Source: Prostheceraeus crozeri
Taxonomy: Eukaryota > Platyhelminthes > Polycladida > Euryleptidae
Assembly: GCA_907163375.1 (NCBI GenBank)
Contig: CAJQUW010006861.1
Location: 21,117-85,116 of the forward strand
Direction of reading: 5' to 3'
DNA length: 64,000 nucleotides
The notes beneath the pieces are model-generated. The model saw nothing but the letters and a program-made list of their open reading frames with translations. It ran no database searches and was not told where the DNA came from. This document shows positions 31,527 to 41,889 of this stretch, in pieces (position 1 is the stretch's first letter; each line of letters starts with the position of its first letter). The position numbers were made by a program, and so were the translations under genes.

Positions 31527-31572
31527 CATCGACCTCTACTATAAGCTGACTGTTAGAGTGCGGTATATACCC

Positions 31573-31737
31573 CTACTCTGTTGAATTGGCATCATCGTCA
31601 GTTGTTGATGAGCCAATTCGAGCAAGATTGCTATGGACTCGCTCTCGCTCCTCCATCTCTAGAATCTCAATAAATAAATTTCTCGGTCTAAGCCGAGGCT
31701 TGTCAGGAGAGCTAACTGTCGTCTTAGGTGTTTTCAT
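31573..31737 (-). CDS. Small 54-aa basic/acidic protein
   Basis: Frame starting MKTPKTTVSSPDKPRLRPRN, then EILEMEERERVHSNLARIG and an acidic end, stop at 31573-31575. A minus-strand TATA box (TATATAAA, 31775-31782) lies about 40 bp upstream, as for the gene at 30532. The amino-terminal basic, Pro-rich part recalls small DNA-binding or histone-tail-like segments, but no family is recognised. Confidence 0.5.
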   Translation of the reverse strand: MKTPKTTVSSPDKPRLRPRNLFIEILEMEERERVHSNLARIGSSTTDDDANSTE

Positions 31738-31774
31738 GATGGAGTATAGAATGAAAATGAAAGAGAGGCAATGG

Positions 31775-31782
31775 TTTATATA
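31775..31782 (-). promoter_or_regulatory. TATA box of the 54-aa gene
   Basis: TATATAAA on the minus strand, within GAGTATATAAACC, about 40 bp before the ATG at 31737. Confidence 0.5.
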
Positions 31783-31823
31783 CTCCTCTGATACAAAGAC
31801 ATGACTCAGTCTTTTTAATTATG

Positions 31824-31940
31824 TGATAGATTCAGTCAGACGGAAGTCTGTCCAGAGCAAACCACGAAGAGGTACTATCACTCTTGCTCCGTGTGGCTCT
31901 TAAAAGAGCCGTTTGGGGCGTTCTCGGGATCAAAACGATC
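31824..31940 (-). repeat. Diverged direct repeat, copy C, with histone-like 3' processing motif
   Basis: On the minus strand the copy reads CCAAACGGCTCT-TTTA-AGAGCCACAC, then a purine-rich GGAGCAAGAG. This is very close to a replication-dependent histone stem-loop: 6-bp GG-YY-stem, U-rich four-base loop, AAC before and ACA after, purine-rich element downstream. The stem is 31895-31910. It lies about 100 bp beyond the end of the coiled-coil gene. Confidence 0.55.
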
Positions 31941-32013
31941 CTACTGCTGATGTAAAACTCTGAAAGGAAAAGAATAGGATATTAGATGTGGTAAGGAAAT
32001 GATCATGTTGAAG

Positions 32014-33062
32014 TTACTTACTGGGCATTTTCTTCCGGACTTTTTGGACGACGAAGTCCTCAAGCTCGCCGGTGATGTCCATGTTCATATGGAGACATCG
32101 GACTCCGTCGCCCTCGTGGCATTGCTGCGTCTGATTGGGATCACTTGTGATGGTTGGGGCGTCACACATTATTTTCGAAGAGAGGAAGATGGACTTCATA
32201 CACTCTTCTTTTTCTACACTTCTCACGCTCATGCAATCGCTCTACTTCAGCCACCAACCTCTTGTTCACACCCTTCACTTCCACTGTCTCCTTCACCACG
32301 CTTCGCATCCGATCTATCTCATCATCCTTCCTCAACAAATTCGCCTGCAGACTACTCACCAAACTTGCTTTCTTCATCAGCTCACTCCTTTCCACCATCC
32401 ACTCTTTCTCCTTCTGCCTCATACTTTCCAACTCTTCTATCGTCACCTTATACCCTTCAGCCTTCGCAGTCAACTTCTCATTTCGCATCACTAATACTTT
32501 TTTCTTCTCCTCAACCGCCCTCAATCGATCCTTCATCCCTCGTGTTCCCTTCCTCCCTCCGAGGCGATGATGCCGCCAACGGCTTACCCACTTCCTTTCC
32601 CTCATCCTTCCCCTTCTCAAGATCACCAATGTTCCCAAACAATTCCTCCAACACGTCATCCAAATCAACATCAGGCTTCTTGATGTCCCCTCTCAACTCC
32701 ACTTCTTCCTCACTCAAACCCTCATCAGTCGCCTTGGTAACACCTTTCTTCCCCACCGCATCCTCAATCGTCGCCACTGCCACTCTTACCTCTTCCATAT
32801 CTAACAAAACTCCCTCAAACCACGACTTTAACCCCTACATACTAATATTGCCACTAGGGCACTGGCTATGGTTCCTAATGAACTGTACATCACTCCCATC
32901 CTCACATACTACCTTATGATGCACACACACCCTCAACAACACTTTCCTCACATGCTCGCCCACCGTCCCCTCTTTAATGTGCTTTTTGAGGTCGCTGCCT
33001 CTGGCAATACGGCCACAGCTACACTTGCCGATAAGCATTCGTGCATTGATCATCTTAGTCAT
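32014..33062 (-). pseudogene. Spliced coiled-coil gene near the right end, broken or further spliced
   Basis: Start MTKMINARMLIGKCSCGRI at 33062, with a Cys/His-rich front (KCSC, HKVVC). After an in-frame TAG near 32844 there is an acidic region (EEEVELRGDIKKPDVDLDDV). One frame over lies a long heptad-rich coiled coil (32200-32560, AVEEKKKVLVMRNEKL and on), and in a third frame a carboxy-terminal segment ending near 32014. A strong donor CA-GTAAGT near 32024 and an acceptor TTTTCCTTTCAG near 31963 would give a further ~60-bp intron, like those elsewhere in the element. Role unknown; possibly structural or DNA-binding. Confidence 0.5.
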
Positions 33063-33072
33063 AGTGACGATT

Positions 33073-33683
33073 CTGTAAAGATAGTAAAAATTTTTAGCAA
33101 GTGTTTATAGGATACTACTTGCTGATAGGCATTGAAAGACTAAGTCCAAAAACATTTGATAGCAGTCGTCGAGGCGTTGGGCTCTTGAATCCGTTACAGG
33201 CATTACTCCGAGGGGATGTTATCCCAGCTCTAAGGCCTCGACCCACAAATCCAACCTCGGGCGGACAGAGCGTGCGTCATGTCATTGTGTTGGTATCCGG
33301 GACCCGATTTTGACATGAAAACCGGTGGAGTTATTTACAAGAGGAAACGTCCCAAGTCACAGACTCACAAACGACTGCTTTATATTCAAAAACTTTAATC
33401 ATCATCATTAAATACGAATTTAAATTTTTCAGTATTTTAGTACTACTCATAAAACGTTTATAAGTAGTCTGTCACCTACAGCACATCATGAACTGTCAAA
33501 AGTTTTTTGAATCAAGTCTAAAGGACTTGTAGAAGCAAAGTTATAGCCGTTTGAAGATTTGGGCCTACTATCATCAAATAGTCAGTCATGCTATACTGGC
33601 TAACCTATAAGTCTGACTTCTTAGCTGATATCAGCAATGAGAAGTCAGAAGTCCGATATCGGACCTCAAAAGAAATGACTTAC
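33073..33683 (-). other. 5'-UTR intron of the coiled-coil gene
   Basis: Donor CTACAG/GTAAGT at 33683 and acceptor TATCTTTACAG/AATC at 33073, ten bases before the ATG at 33062. The upstream exon (about 33684-33740) starts below a weak TATA-like GATATACAA near 33735. The intron contains the GC-rich block 33166-33350. Confidence 0.5.
33166..33350. other. GC-rich block of unknown origin in the intron
   Basis: Clearly more GC-rich than its surroundings (GAGGCGTTGGGCTCTTGAATCC...CTAAGGCCTCGACCC). Could be a SINE fragment. No boxes, tail or duplication could be recognised. Confidence 0.3.
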
Positions 33684-33802
33684 CTGTAGTCAGTTTCTCA
33701 ACTTAGTGAGATTCCTCTCCCGAACTCGTACTTGTATATCCTGTGAGTATGCAATCGATAAGAGGCGGGGGGAGGTTGGACATTGGTTATCCAAAATTTG
33801 AC

Positions 33803-34440
33803 GCTGAATCCAAATCTGGTCTTAGTTTTCTCGTCTGATGCTTCGTTCGCCAGCTGGAGCCCAAAACACAAAACTCAACCTCAGACGGCTCTCTAACATG
33901 ACCAAAAGTCTCAATGTCACTCTCAAGCCTCAGCAAAGGAAGGTAGGGCCAAACTGTGCTTTCCAATGCATTTGTGGCACTCTTAGCTTTCAAACGAGCT
34001 ATTGCACGACTTTCGACGATCTCTAGAACCAAAGTTGGAAGAACGCTGCCGAGGGGGGGGGGTCGAAGTTCTTCGTTGTTTGACCTACGACTTTGGAATA
34101 AGTCCCCTAGGCCCAAAAGTGGCCAAAAAGTCCAAATCCGCCGTCCATTTTCACGTACGAGGCTTCGTTTCACCGCTACAGCCATTTTCTCACTCAAAAA
34201 CACGCAAAACCACACCTACACCCAAGAAACACAACATGTCGACGCAGAATTTCATCACGAAGCCAAATCTAAACACAACAACCCTACAACCAATCCTACA
34301 CACCAAAGACAAAGACGGCCGCCCAAGACCAACCACGACGGTCGACCACGACACACCCGGCCGGTCGACCCAGAACCACAACAACCCAACTCGCGCTCCA
34401 GAGGGGGCGCTGTGCGCAGTTGGGAGGATTCCTTACTACT
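33803..34440 (-). repeat. Right terminal inverted repeat of the Polinton
   Basis: 638 bp, the inverse of the left TIR with one copy of the 319-bp unit. Contains a run of eight or more G near 34055 and extra bases near 34340. Outer end ATTCCTTACTACT. Confidence 0.95.
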
Positions 34441-34446
34441 AATATT
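34441..34446. repeat. Right 6-bp target-site duplication of the Polinton
   Basis: AATATT, identical to 10769-10774. Confidence 0.9.
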
Positions 34447-34978
34447 TTTATCAACTGGCAATAATAATCTTATTAGTTGGAGTGGCAACACTGTTCTAGA
34501 TGTCTACGAGGATGAATCCAGACTTTGGATTCGAAGCTAGTATCAAGCAGTCAAAGACAATATACTGACGTGCGAATGATCAGCAAAAAAGAAATGCTAA
34601 GTGATTCTTTACTGATTTTTCTACAGCACTTTTAAGCATGAGCTGCAAAATATGCAAAGTTGTCTTGTCAATAAGTCAGCCCAGTGTTAATGAAAAGGAT
34701 TTGCTTACACGCATGAAAACTACCTGGCATGCAATATGTACTATTGTGAATGAAATAAAAAGTATTGTTTTATCTTTTTTAGAAGGTATTGGTTCGCAGA
34801 GTTTATTTTGAATATTTTTTTTTATTTCATTTTATTTTAGGTTTATTTTGCACTTTACAGGGTATGTCCAAAAATTCTCTCTTAGAAACTTTAACCTCTT
34901 AACATTGTCCACACGCTGCCAGTCACATCACCGCACCACTTGTGCATCGACCCACCACATAAGCAACACATAATTGAG
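34447..34978. other. AT-rich non-genic spacer
   Basis: No supportable gene. T/A-rich tract at 34790-34850. Confidence 0.45.
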
Positions 34979-35430
34979 TTAGCACCAACACCATGCTAAA
35001 TTATACAGGGATATAGCGCTGGTATCACAGAAGCATTGAACAGGGAGTTGAATTGCAGTACTTGCGACTTCTTTACTTTGTCGATCAGACCCATCTCGGC
35101 AAGGGTTTCTTTGTATAAAGCGATCTTGGCAGATACCTTCTTTCTCGTTTCCCGAAGTCATCAGCGTAGAGAACTTCTTAATGCAGACTTTCACTTACGT
35201 TCTTGGTCACAACATTCACCGATACTGCGAAAAGTAGTGGAGTGAGTACCGAGCCTTGATGAACTTCTTCCGCAACATTGAAGCGGTCACTGGAACATAT
35301 TCCCCAGAAGACGATAGACGATGATGATAGCCTCATCATCGCATTCGCCAGCCATTCTTCAAATCCTGCGCTTCTCCGAACCCAATGGACTAACTGATCG
35401 GGGAACACATCACGAAGGATGGCTCCAACA
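34979..35430 (-). pseudogene. Retrotransposon reverse transcriptase fragment (RTE/non-LTR type)
   Basis: The minus strand from about 35410 reads VFPDQLVHWVRRSAGFEEWL and, near 35230, VHQGSVLTPLLFAV, the RT motif normally G-V-HQGS-x-L-S-P-LLF. Downstream frames are degraded, and no intact YxDD was found. About 450 bp of a dead copy. Confidence 0.6.
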
Positions 35431-35910
35431 CTGTCAAAAATTTGTGATCTTTAACTACAGAAATTTTGATAATTTTGTCCAAAATGCTCATAGACTATTA
35501 TACAGATGTGGTTGTTTGTAACTATTTCTTAGCAATAAGAAAATCAAATGCTGATACGAAAGCAAAGAGCTCGTGCTTTTTGCATCAAGTTGTTTTCGCG
35601 TAATTGGTCAGTCAAAATTAAGCGATTCCTTTTTAATGACTGACTATAAAAACACATTTAATCTTTGGTAAAAATACAAATCCTCAGAAAATCGATCGTT
35701 ATTGTCATTCTGGTTGAAGTCGAAGGGGATAATGTCGACTTTATTCAGTTTCTGGATTGATAAAGTATATAGTTTTATGCATGACCTAATTTTAATGTCC
35801 GGTACTTATACTAGCTTGTATCATGCTTATATGCTTATGATTCTCATAAAAACGCTTTGATTTGATCAGAAATTCATTGAGTGCTCAACAGATTGCAATC
35901 TATTTTCAGG
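35431..35910. other. Non-genic stretch upstream of the TMEM64-like exon
   Basis: AT-rich. A possible splice acceptor, TCTATTTTCAG, ends at 35910, 13 bp before the ATG, so a 5'-UTR intron may enter here. In the coding frame a stop follows the acceptor directly, so the coding start is 35924. Confidence 0.4.
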
Positions 35911-35923
35911 ATGAATCGATTTA

Positions 35924-38900
35924 ATGGATGCACGAGTAAGACACTTAATCATTTGCCTTTCAATCTTAATGATTTTTGGATCCACATGTGTATTATTCCG
36001 TTATTATTTGATGAACGTTATTAACAGTCTAGCTGCCATATCTTTTTGGATGCAAATTCAAATCATATTTGCATTCATGTTGATTGTATCATTTCCTATT
36101 GCCGTTGGCTACATTCCTCTCAATTGGACTTGCGGATATCTGTTTGGCTGGCCGGTAGGAATATTGGTGATATCTTCCAGTGCGTTCTGTGGGCTTATCA
36201 TTACTCGACTTGTTTTTCATGGAAGTTGCCGATTTCGTGCTCAGTATTATGTTGAATCGAAATTTTTGTACCTTAGAGCTGCCATGTTGGCCCTTGACAA
36301 ACCATCTCTTCTTTATAAGGTGATCATCTTGATGAGAATGGCTCCCATTCCCTTTGGTATTCAGAATTTGATTTTTTCGGTGAGTTTCATTTTCTTGTCT
36401 TCTCAATGTGATGAAATAAATGCAAGCAAAAGGCATTTTAAAACTTGAATCATCTGGAAATAATTGTCATTGTATCTAATCTTTATTATGTCATACATGA
36501 ACTCCAACATCTGTTGTTGCTTGACAAATATGCCAGTATTTTATTTCATCGTTAAAATTATTATCAAGTTATTATTATGATAACAATCGTAATAAAACAA
36601 ATAATCCCGGACTCGAGTTAAGATGCAATGACGACCTCAGACTTGAACAATTCAAACACAAAAATTCCTTGGCAGCCGTAGAGTCTGCGCTTCGACCTTC
36701 AAAGCCTCGTTACTACAGCTCAGAATGGACCAAGCTAGCTTTAAATGTCTATAATAGCTGAACAGACTAAAGGAATGCAAACCAACTGCTGTGAGTATGA
36801 TTGTCCTAGCTTTTTCGTGCGCCTGTTAATCAAAAGGAATGCAGAGTGCCAGCTCACGTAGGCATAGAATACTACGATATCCTCAGACTTGAAAAATTTA
36901 AGTACATAAGTTCCTCGTCTGGCGTAGACTCTGCATTTCGTTCGTTAGTACGACTCGAAATGGCCCAAACGAATGGCTCCTAGTAGCCGATTAATCATTA
37001 TGAAGGATTATGCCGTATCTTCGCGAAAATTAGAGATTGTAGTAAATTATAGATAACGAAAATGCAACGAATTCAGACCATGCGTATTTCTTTCTTTCTG
37101 TCAAGAAATTTAATTTTAGTGACATGTCATCAATATGACTTCAATGTTGAAAGTTCTTGGGTTGAAATGTCGGGAGTTCTTGGGATTGAAAGGGGATATT
37201 CAAGAGGATGCAGTATCATTTCAAACTCATATGCTTATATTCAGGAATTGAAGCGCCGATTCATGTAAAAGAAATCTTCGTTATTATTGAAACAGAAGCT
37301 GGTAGATAAAAAGGTTTTACATTTTTCAATTCCTTGCATGACATTCAACAGATTTGCCCATCTTTCTATGCTATCCTAATGAACAATTATCAAAAGTCTG
37401 CTAAGTTATGCATTAATAGTCCACATAACGGCTGCATTCAGGGCGATCATTGTTCAATGGATTCCTATGCTTTAGGAGTCACTCCGCTCCTTCATGCATT
37501 ATTTCAAATACAAAGAAAATGCAGACAACTTTGGCATGCGGATGGCAGTTGTTTCTCAGATGAGCTTGATCAAGTTAATCAATGGTGGAAACTTTTATGT
37601 CAGCGAAATCCAACTTATGGATACTTGCGAATACATTACTTACGAGCACACGTAATTGGATGGTTACGAATACAGTTCCCATTATAAAGAATCTAGCCAT
37701 CTTTCAAAAACAACTGACGTTTTTGGAAAATATGAGACAAAAGTTGCAATCGGAAGGTGACAGGAACGACAGTAATGATATGATGAATAGGTTGAAATGT
37801 TACCTGTACTTAATTTTCTGAATGTTTGATCAAAGCGTCAAAGTATGACAGCGTGCTGAAACCATGCAATTCGTCTCCGCCTTGCTGTCAAGCAATAAGG
37901 CAGCTATCGCACTCGAGGCTTCGTCTCGACCTTCGGTCTCAACGAATTATAAAGTGCGATAACCATCACTTATTGACGTCTGGTCGTTGGCGAGTTTGTA
38001 AATATCACTTGCCTGACGATGGCCGTTGATAGCGGTTGAAAGGCCTCGCTATAAACGAGAGAAAATAAACCTCATCTGTTTTGTGGACTTTCCTCGCTAT
38101 AATTTGAGATAGTCTATTTTGCTGTGTGCTTTGGTAAAGCACTCCTGAAGCAATTTTTGCTCTATAATCTGGGCATTAAATTAGTAAAATAGATAAATTG
38201 CTCAAAGCAAATAATAACCGTTTCATTAAGTATTTTCTTCGACTTTCAATCTTTTGAAAAGTGGGAGCACGTTATTTTACTCCTTTCTTGCTTTTCATTC
38301 ATTTCTTGATGGACACTACAACTGAGGTATGTAGTATGAAAGTTAAACCTCTTGAGGTTGGGTTAGCAATTTTGATCATTGTCTCAACTGCCGAATTGTC
38401 ATAGATTGTCACAGGCACAACTCGTCCCCTGTACGTCAGTGCAGTTGAATAAAAATAACAAGGACGAACTCGTCCTCAGCAAATTAGATGCGTCGTAATT
38501 TGGAAACATGCTTGGCATCTCATTCTTACACTATGCACAAATTGTGCAATTTTTGAGGACGAAAATAATTTCCGAGAATTCATATGTCAACTTGTTCCAA
38601 ATTGCTCCTCGTCATTTTGTCTCTTATTTTTCAGGTACCAAAAATAAATTTATTCAAGTATACATTCTTATCCGTTTTGGGATTGTTGCCTAATCAGATT
38701 TTGAATACTTTCCTCGGTGCCAGTTTTAGATCAATCGATACAATGGAACTTTCAAAGCAACCCCATATCTACACCAAATACTACCTTTTATGCTTCCAGG
38801 TGAGATAAGACCTAACTGATGTGAAGATACCATACATTTCTGCAAATCGTAGATGGGTTAAATCATGAATACTTCATCGCGATATTTTATCCATAACCTA

Positions 38901-41832
38901 TTTTTCATAATACCAGGTGCTGTCTGTGATTACAAAACACTGTTACTTAATGAGCTTAATGAAATATTTGAATGAAAGTTGAACTTGACAGGTTTTACAC
39001 AAAACTCAATGACCTTAGGTTTACAGTAAATAGGATTACAATATTGGGCTTAGGGTTACACTCAATAGACACACTATTATGAATGACAGTCTCGACACAT
39101 GTATTTTTGTAAACATTTTAATTGAGACTATTGCTGTTTTGATGATATATTTGATCAGAATATTGAAGCGGTTGATGTTGCTTATTTGCAAGGTTAGCAC
39201 TGATGCATTAAGACAATTCATAATGTCCAACTCCCGGGAAAGAAAATTTTTGGTCTCGAAGTGGTTAGAAAGCTTATTTTAGTAAAACTGTGACGGGCCT
39301 TCGGTGTCCTGCGCCTTCTGAGGCCGATTGTATAGCGGTGTCAGCAGCCGCTGTGTGAAGGTTTACAAAGAGACATAAGTGCTATTAAGAATTGTGCTGC
39401 TTGTCCAATGTGAGGTGATCGAAATGTGAAGTCAGACTGTAAAAGGTAATTCATGTTTCCTATTGATTGTAGGCTTAAGCTGCATGATTGCTTTTGGTTC
39501 AGTGAATGTTGTGTCTCGAGTGTTCGTGCGTTTATCAATGAAATCGACCCGATAATTCCCGATGCCGCCTACACTATTATGCTTTTGTGCTAAATGTTCG
39601 TACAAAACACTGGTCGATGAATGGTCATTAATGGCTCTCATGTGTTCGAGATGCCTAGTAATAAATTTGTGGACCGTCTTACCAATATAAAATTCACCAC
39701 AAATGCGACAGGTGTATTTATAGACCATGAACTTATCATTACAGTTAGAAGTTTTATTTACGCTCTTCAAACTTCTCCATCGCATTTACAGTTTCTGTAG
39801 GTATCATATTTATTAAAACGAGTACCTGTACGTATGCCGCACTCATTGATTAATTTTACCGGTAGATCAGATTTCTTAATTATTTCATTTATTTCCTTGT
39901 TACACTTGTCGCTAATGAAAGGTAGCTTTCAAATCGACATGCTAGTATCACTATTTGACTTGGTTTTGTTATTTTTCATTTTAAACTGTAATAATAAGTA
40001 GGGGCCTACATAGTCTATAGATACACCTGTCACATTTGTGGTGAATTTTATATTGCACAGTGTCCGCGCTCCCTGGAAAACCTGGAAAACACCTGGAAAA
40101 TGAAATTTTACCCTGGAAAACTCCTGGAAATTTTGAGACTAGTTAAAACACTAATTGCAAGTTGCTGGTTATGCTTGCTCTATGGTTGAAGTGTTCTCTA
40201 TTTTTCCAGATTTTATTCTTCATATCTCTACTTATTCGTTACAAATATAGTCTTCATTCTCATACAATTTTTTTGTTTTTAGAATATTTCAGTGAATGGA
40301 ATCTCCCATCATAATATGCAACATGAATGAGACCGAACTGCGTGGTATGGTTAACTATGAACTGTTGTCGAACTCCTAATCGTTGTACAGTATGGTGAAG
40401 TAGTAGCTCTGAATTCCCTCATTAACGTCGTGTGGAATGGTGGACTATGAGCTGTAGACTCCCTCATTAACGTCGTGTGGTATGGGGAACTAGGAGCCTT
40501 AATCTAGGACTAATGCTATTACACACTTGATTGCCGTGTGGCAGAATCTACTGACGCAAAATGGTGCTAAACCTATAAACTTCATTTAGGCACCAGACTT
40601 GTTCTGAATGATCCGATCCGAGGCTAATATCGAATATTTTCAAACACATTTCAAGTAGGTTTTCAATATGTAGATACATCATTCCCGACACGTCGTGTGC
40701 CAATGAGCATTCCTCGGTCAATTCTTCTCAGTGTCATTCTCTTAAGCTGATTGTGATTACTTTCATGCATATGCAGCACATCAACCATTATGTTCCTCTT
40801 TCTGGCTCTTGGGTCTTCCACCTTCTACGGATTCACGCAGCAATGCTTCAGTTCAAATGATCTTATCTGAATGGCAGCGCTCTGACGTTCACCGTGTTGC
40901 ATTTTATTGTAGAGTGAACTTAGCAGATATTCCGTTAATCGTTACATTTCATTGTTAAGTCTTATATTTTTCTATATAATTTTTATATAGTCTTATATAT
41001 TTTTCTATTTTCTTTATATATCTTAAATTTTTGTTCAAATTTGACCCCTGATTTTTGGTAAATTTCCCTTGAAAACCTGGAAAATGAATTTTACCCTGGA
41101 AATCCTGGAAAACACCTGGAAATTTTCATTCAAATTTGCGCGGACACCCTGATATTGGTAAGACGGTCCACAAATTTATTATTAGGCATCTCGAACACAT
41201 GAGAGCCATTAATAACCATTCATCGACCAGTGTTTTGTACGAACATTTAGCACAAAAGCATAATGGTGTAGGCGGCATCGGGAATTATCGGGTCGATTTC
41301 ATTGATAAACTCACGAACACACGATTAATTGATCACTTTCGAAAATAAATTCAAATTTCTTTGAAAGTATTAGTGTTTAAGTAGTCCTGCGCAGTGACTT
41401 TTATTTTATGACTATGCTTGTTTGAAACATGTATTTGTTTCCTTTCTATCGATGAAATCAATCTGTAAGGAGAAACGGTTTTTTAAAGGGCTGTACCTCA
41501 ACTTTCATGCTCACTCTAGAAGCCAAATTGAGATTGTTTCACCTGTCTTAGGAAGTGTAAAGAAGCAAATTTGAAAAAAATCTGTAGAGCCCTTTTCTTT
41601 CTGCAGCTTTTTTGCATTTTCCTTGAAATTATGTGCCAACTATAGAAACCAAATGGAGATTGCTTCACATGTAGCAGGAAATGCCAAAATGCCATTTGAA
41701 GATTATCTGTCGAGTTCATATATTTTTAGAAGCTTCTTGCACTTATAACACATTTATATAAGTATACTTTCATTGAAATTATTTTGCCACTCCAGAATCC
41801 TGCTGAGTTGATTAACCTTTGAAGACATATAC

Positions 41833-41889
<57 letters not shown>

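Larger units (their letters stand above)
10775..34440 (+). mobile_element. Polinton/Maverick (adintovirus-like) element, complete ends, decayed coding content
   Basis: The element is 23.7 kb, bounded by 6-bp duplications. It begins AGTAGTAAGGAATCC, and the right end is the exact inverse. It carries the diagnostic set: retroviral-type integrase with chromodomain, adenain-like cysteine protease, FtsK/HerA-type packaging ATPase, double jelly-roll major capsid protein, penton-like proteins and protein-primed PolB. Two later insertions (17796-19505 and 24922-25458) add about 2.25 kb, so the original was about 21.4 kb. Most core genes contain stops or frameshifts, so the copy is not expected to move on its own. 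Its right end lies 1.5 kb upstream of the first coding exon of the TMEM64-like gene. Confidence 0.97.

Noticed and set aside
32014-32919. 306-codon Ser/Pro/His-rich plus-strand frame opposite the coiled-coil gene
   Set aside because: Low-complexity S/P/L/H composition is what the antisense of an E/K/R-rich coiled coil gives. No start context or motif.
33210-33260. Mitochondrial 16S rRNA fragment (GTTATCCC word)
   Set aside because: Only a short word resembles it; surrounding sequence does not fit rRNA.
33787-34540. Long open frames on both strands inside the TIRs (up to 194 codons)
   Set aside because: They fall entirely within the inverted repeats, appear in mirrored form at both ends in different frames, and have no motif. 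Product of the repeat composition.
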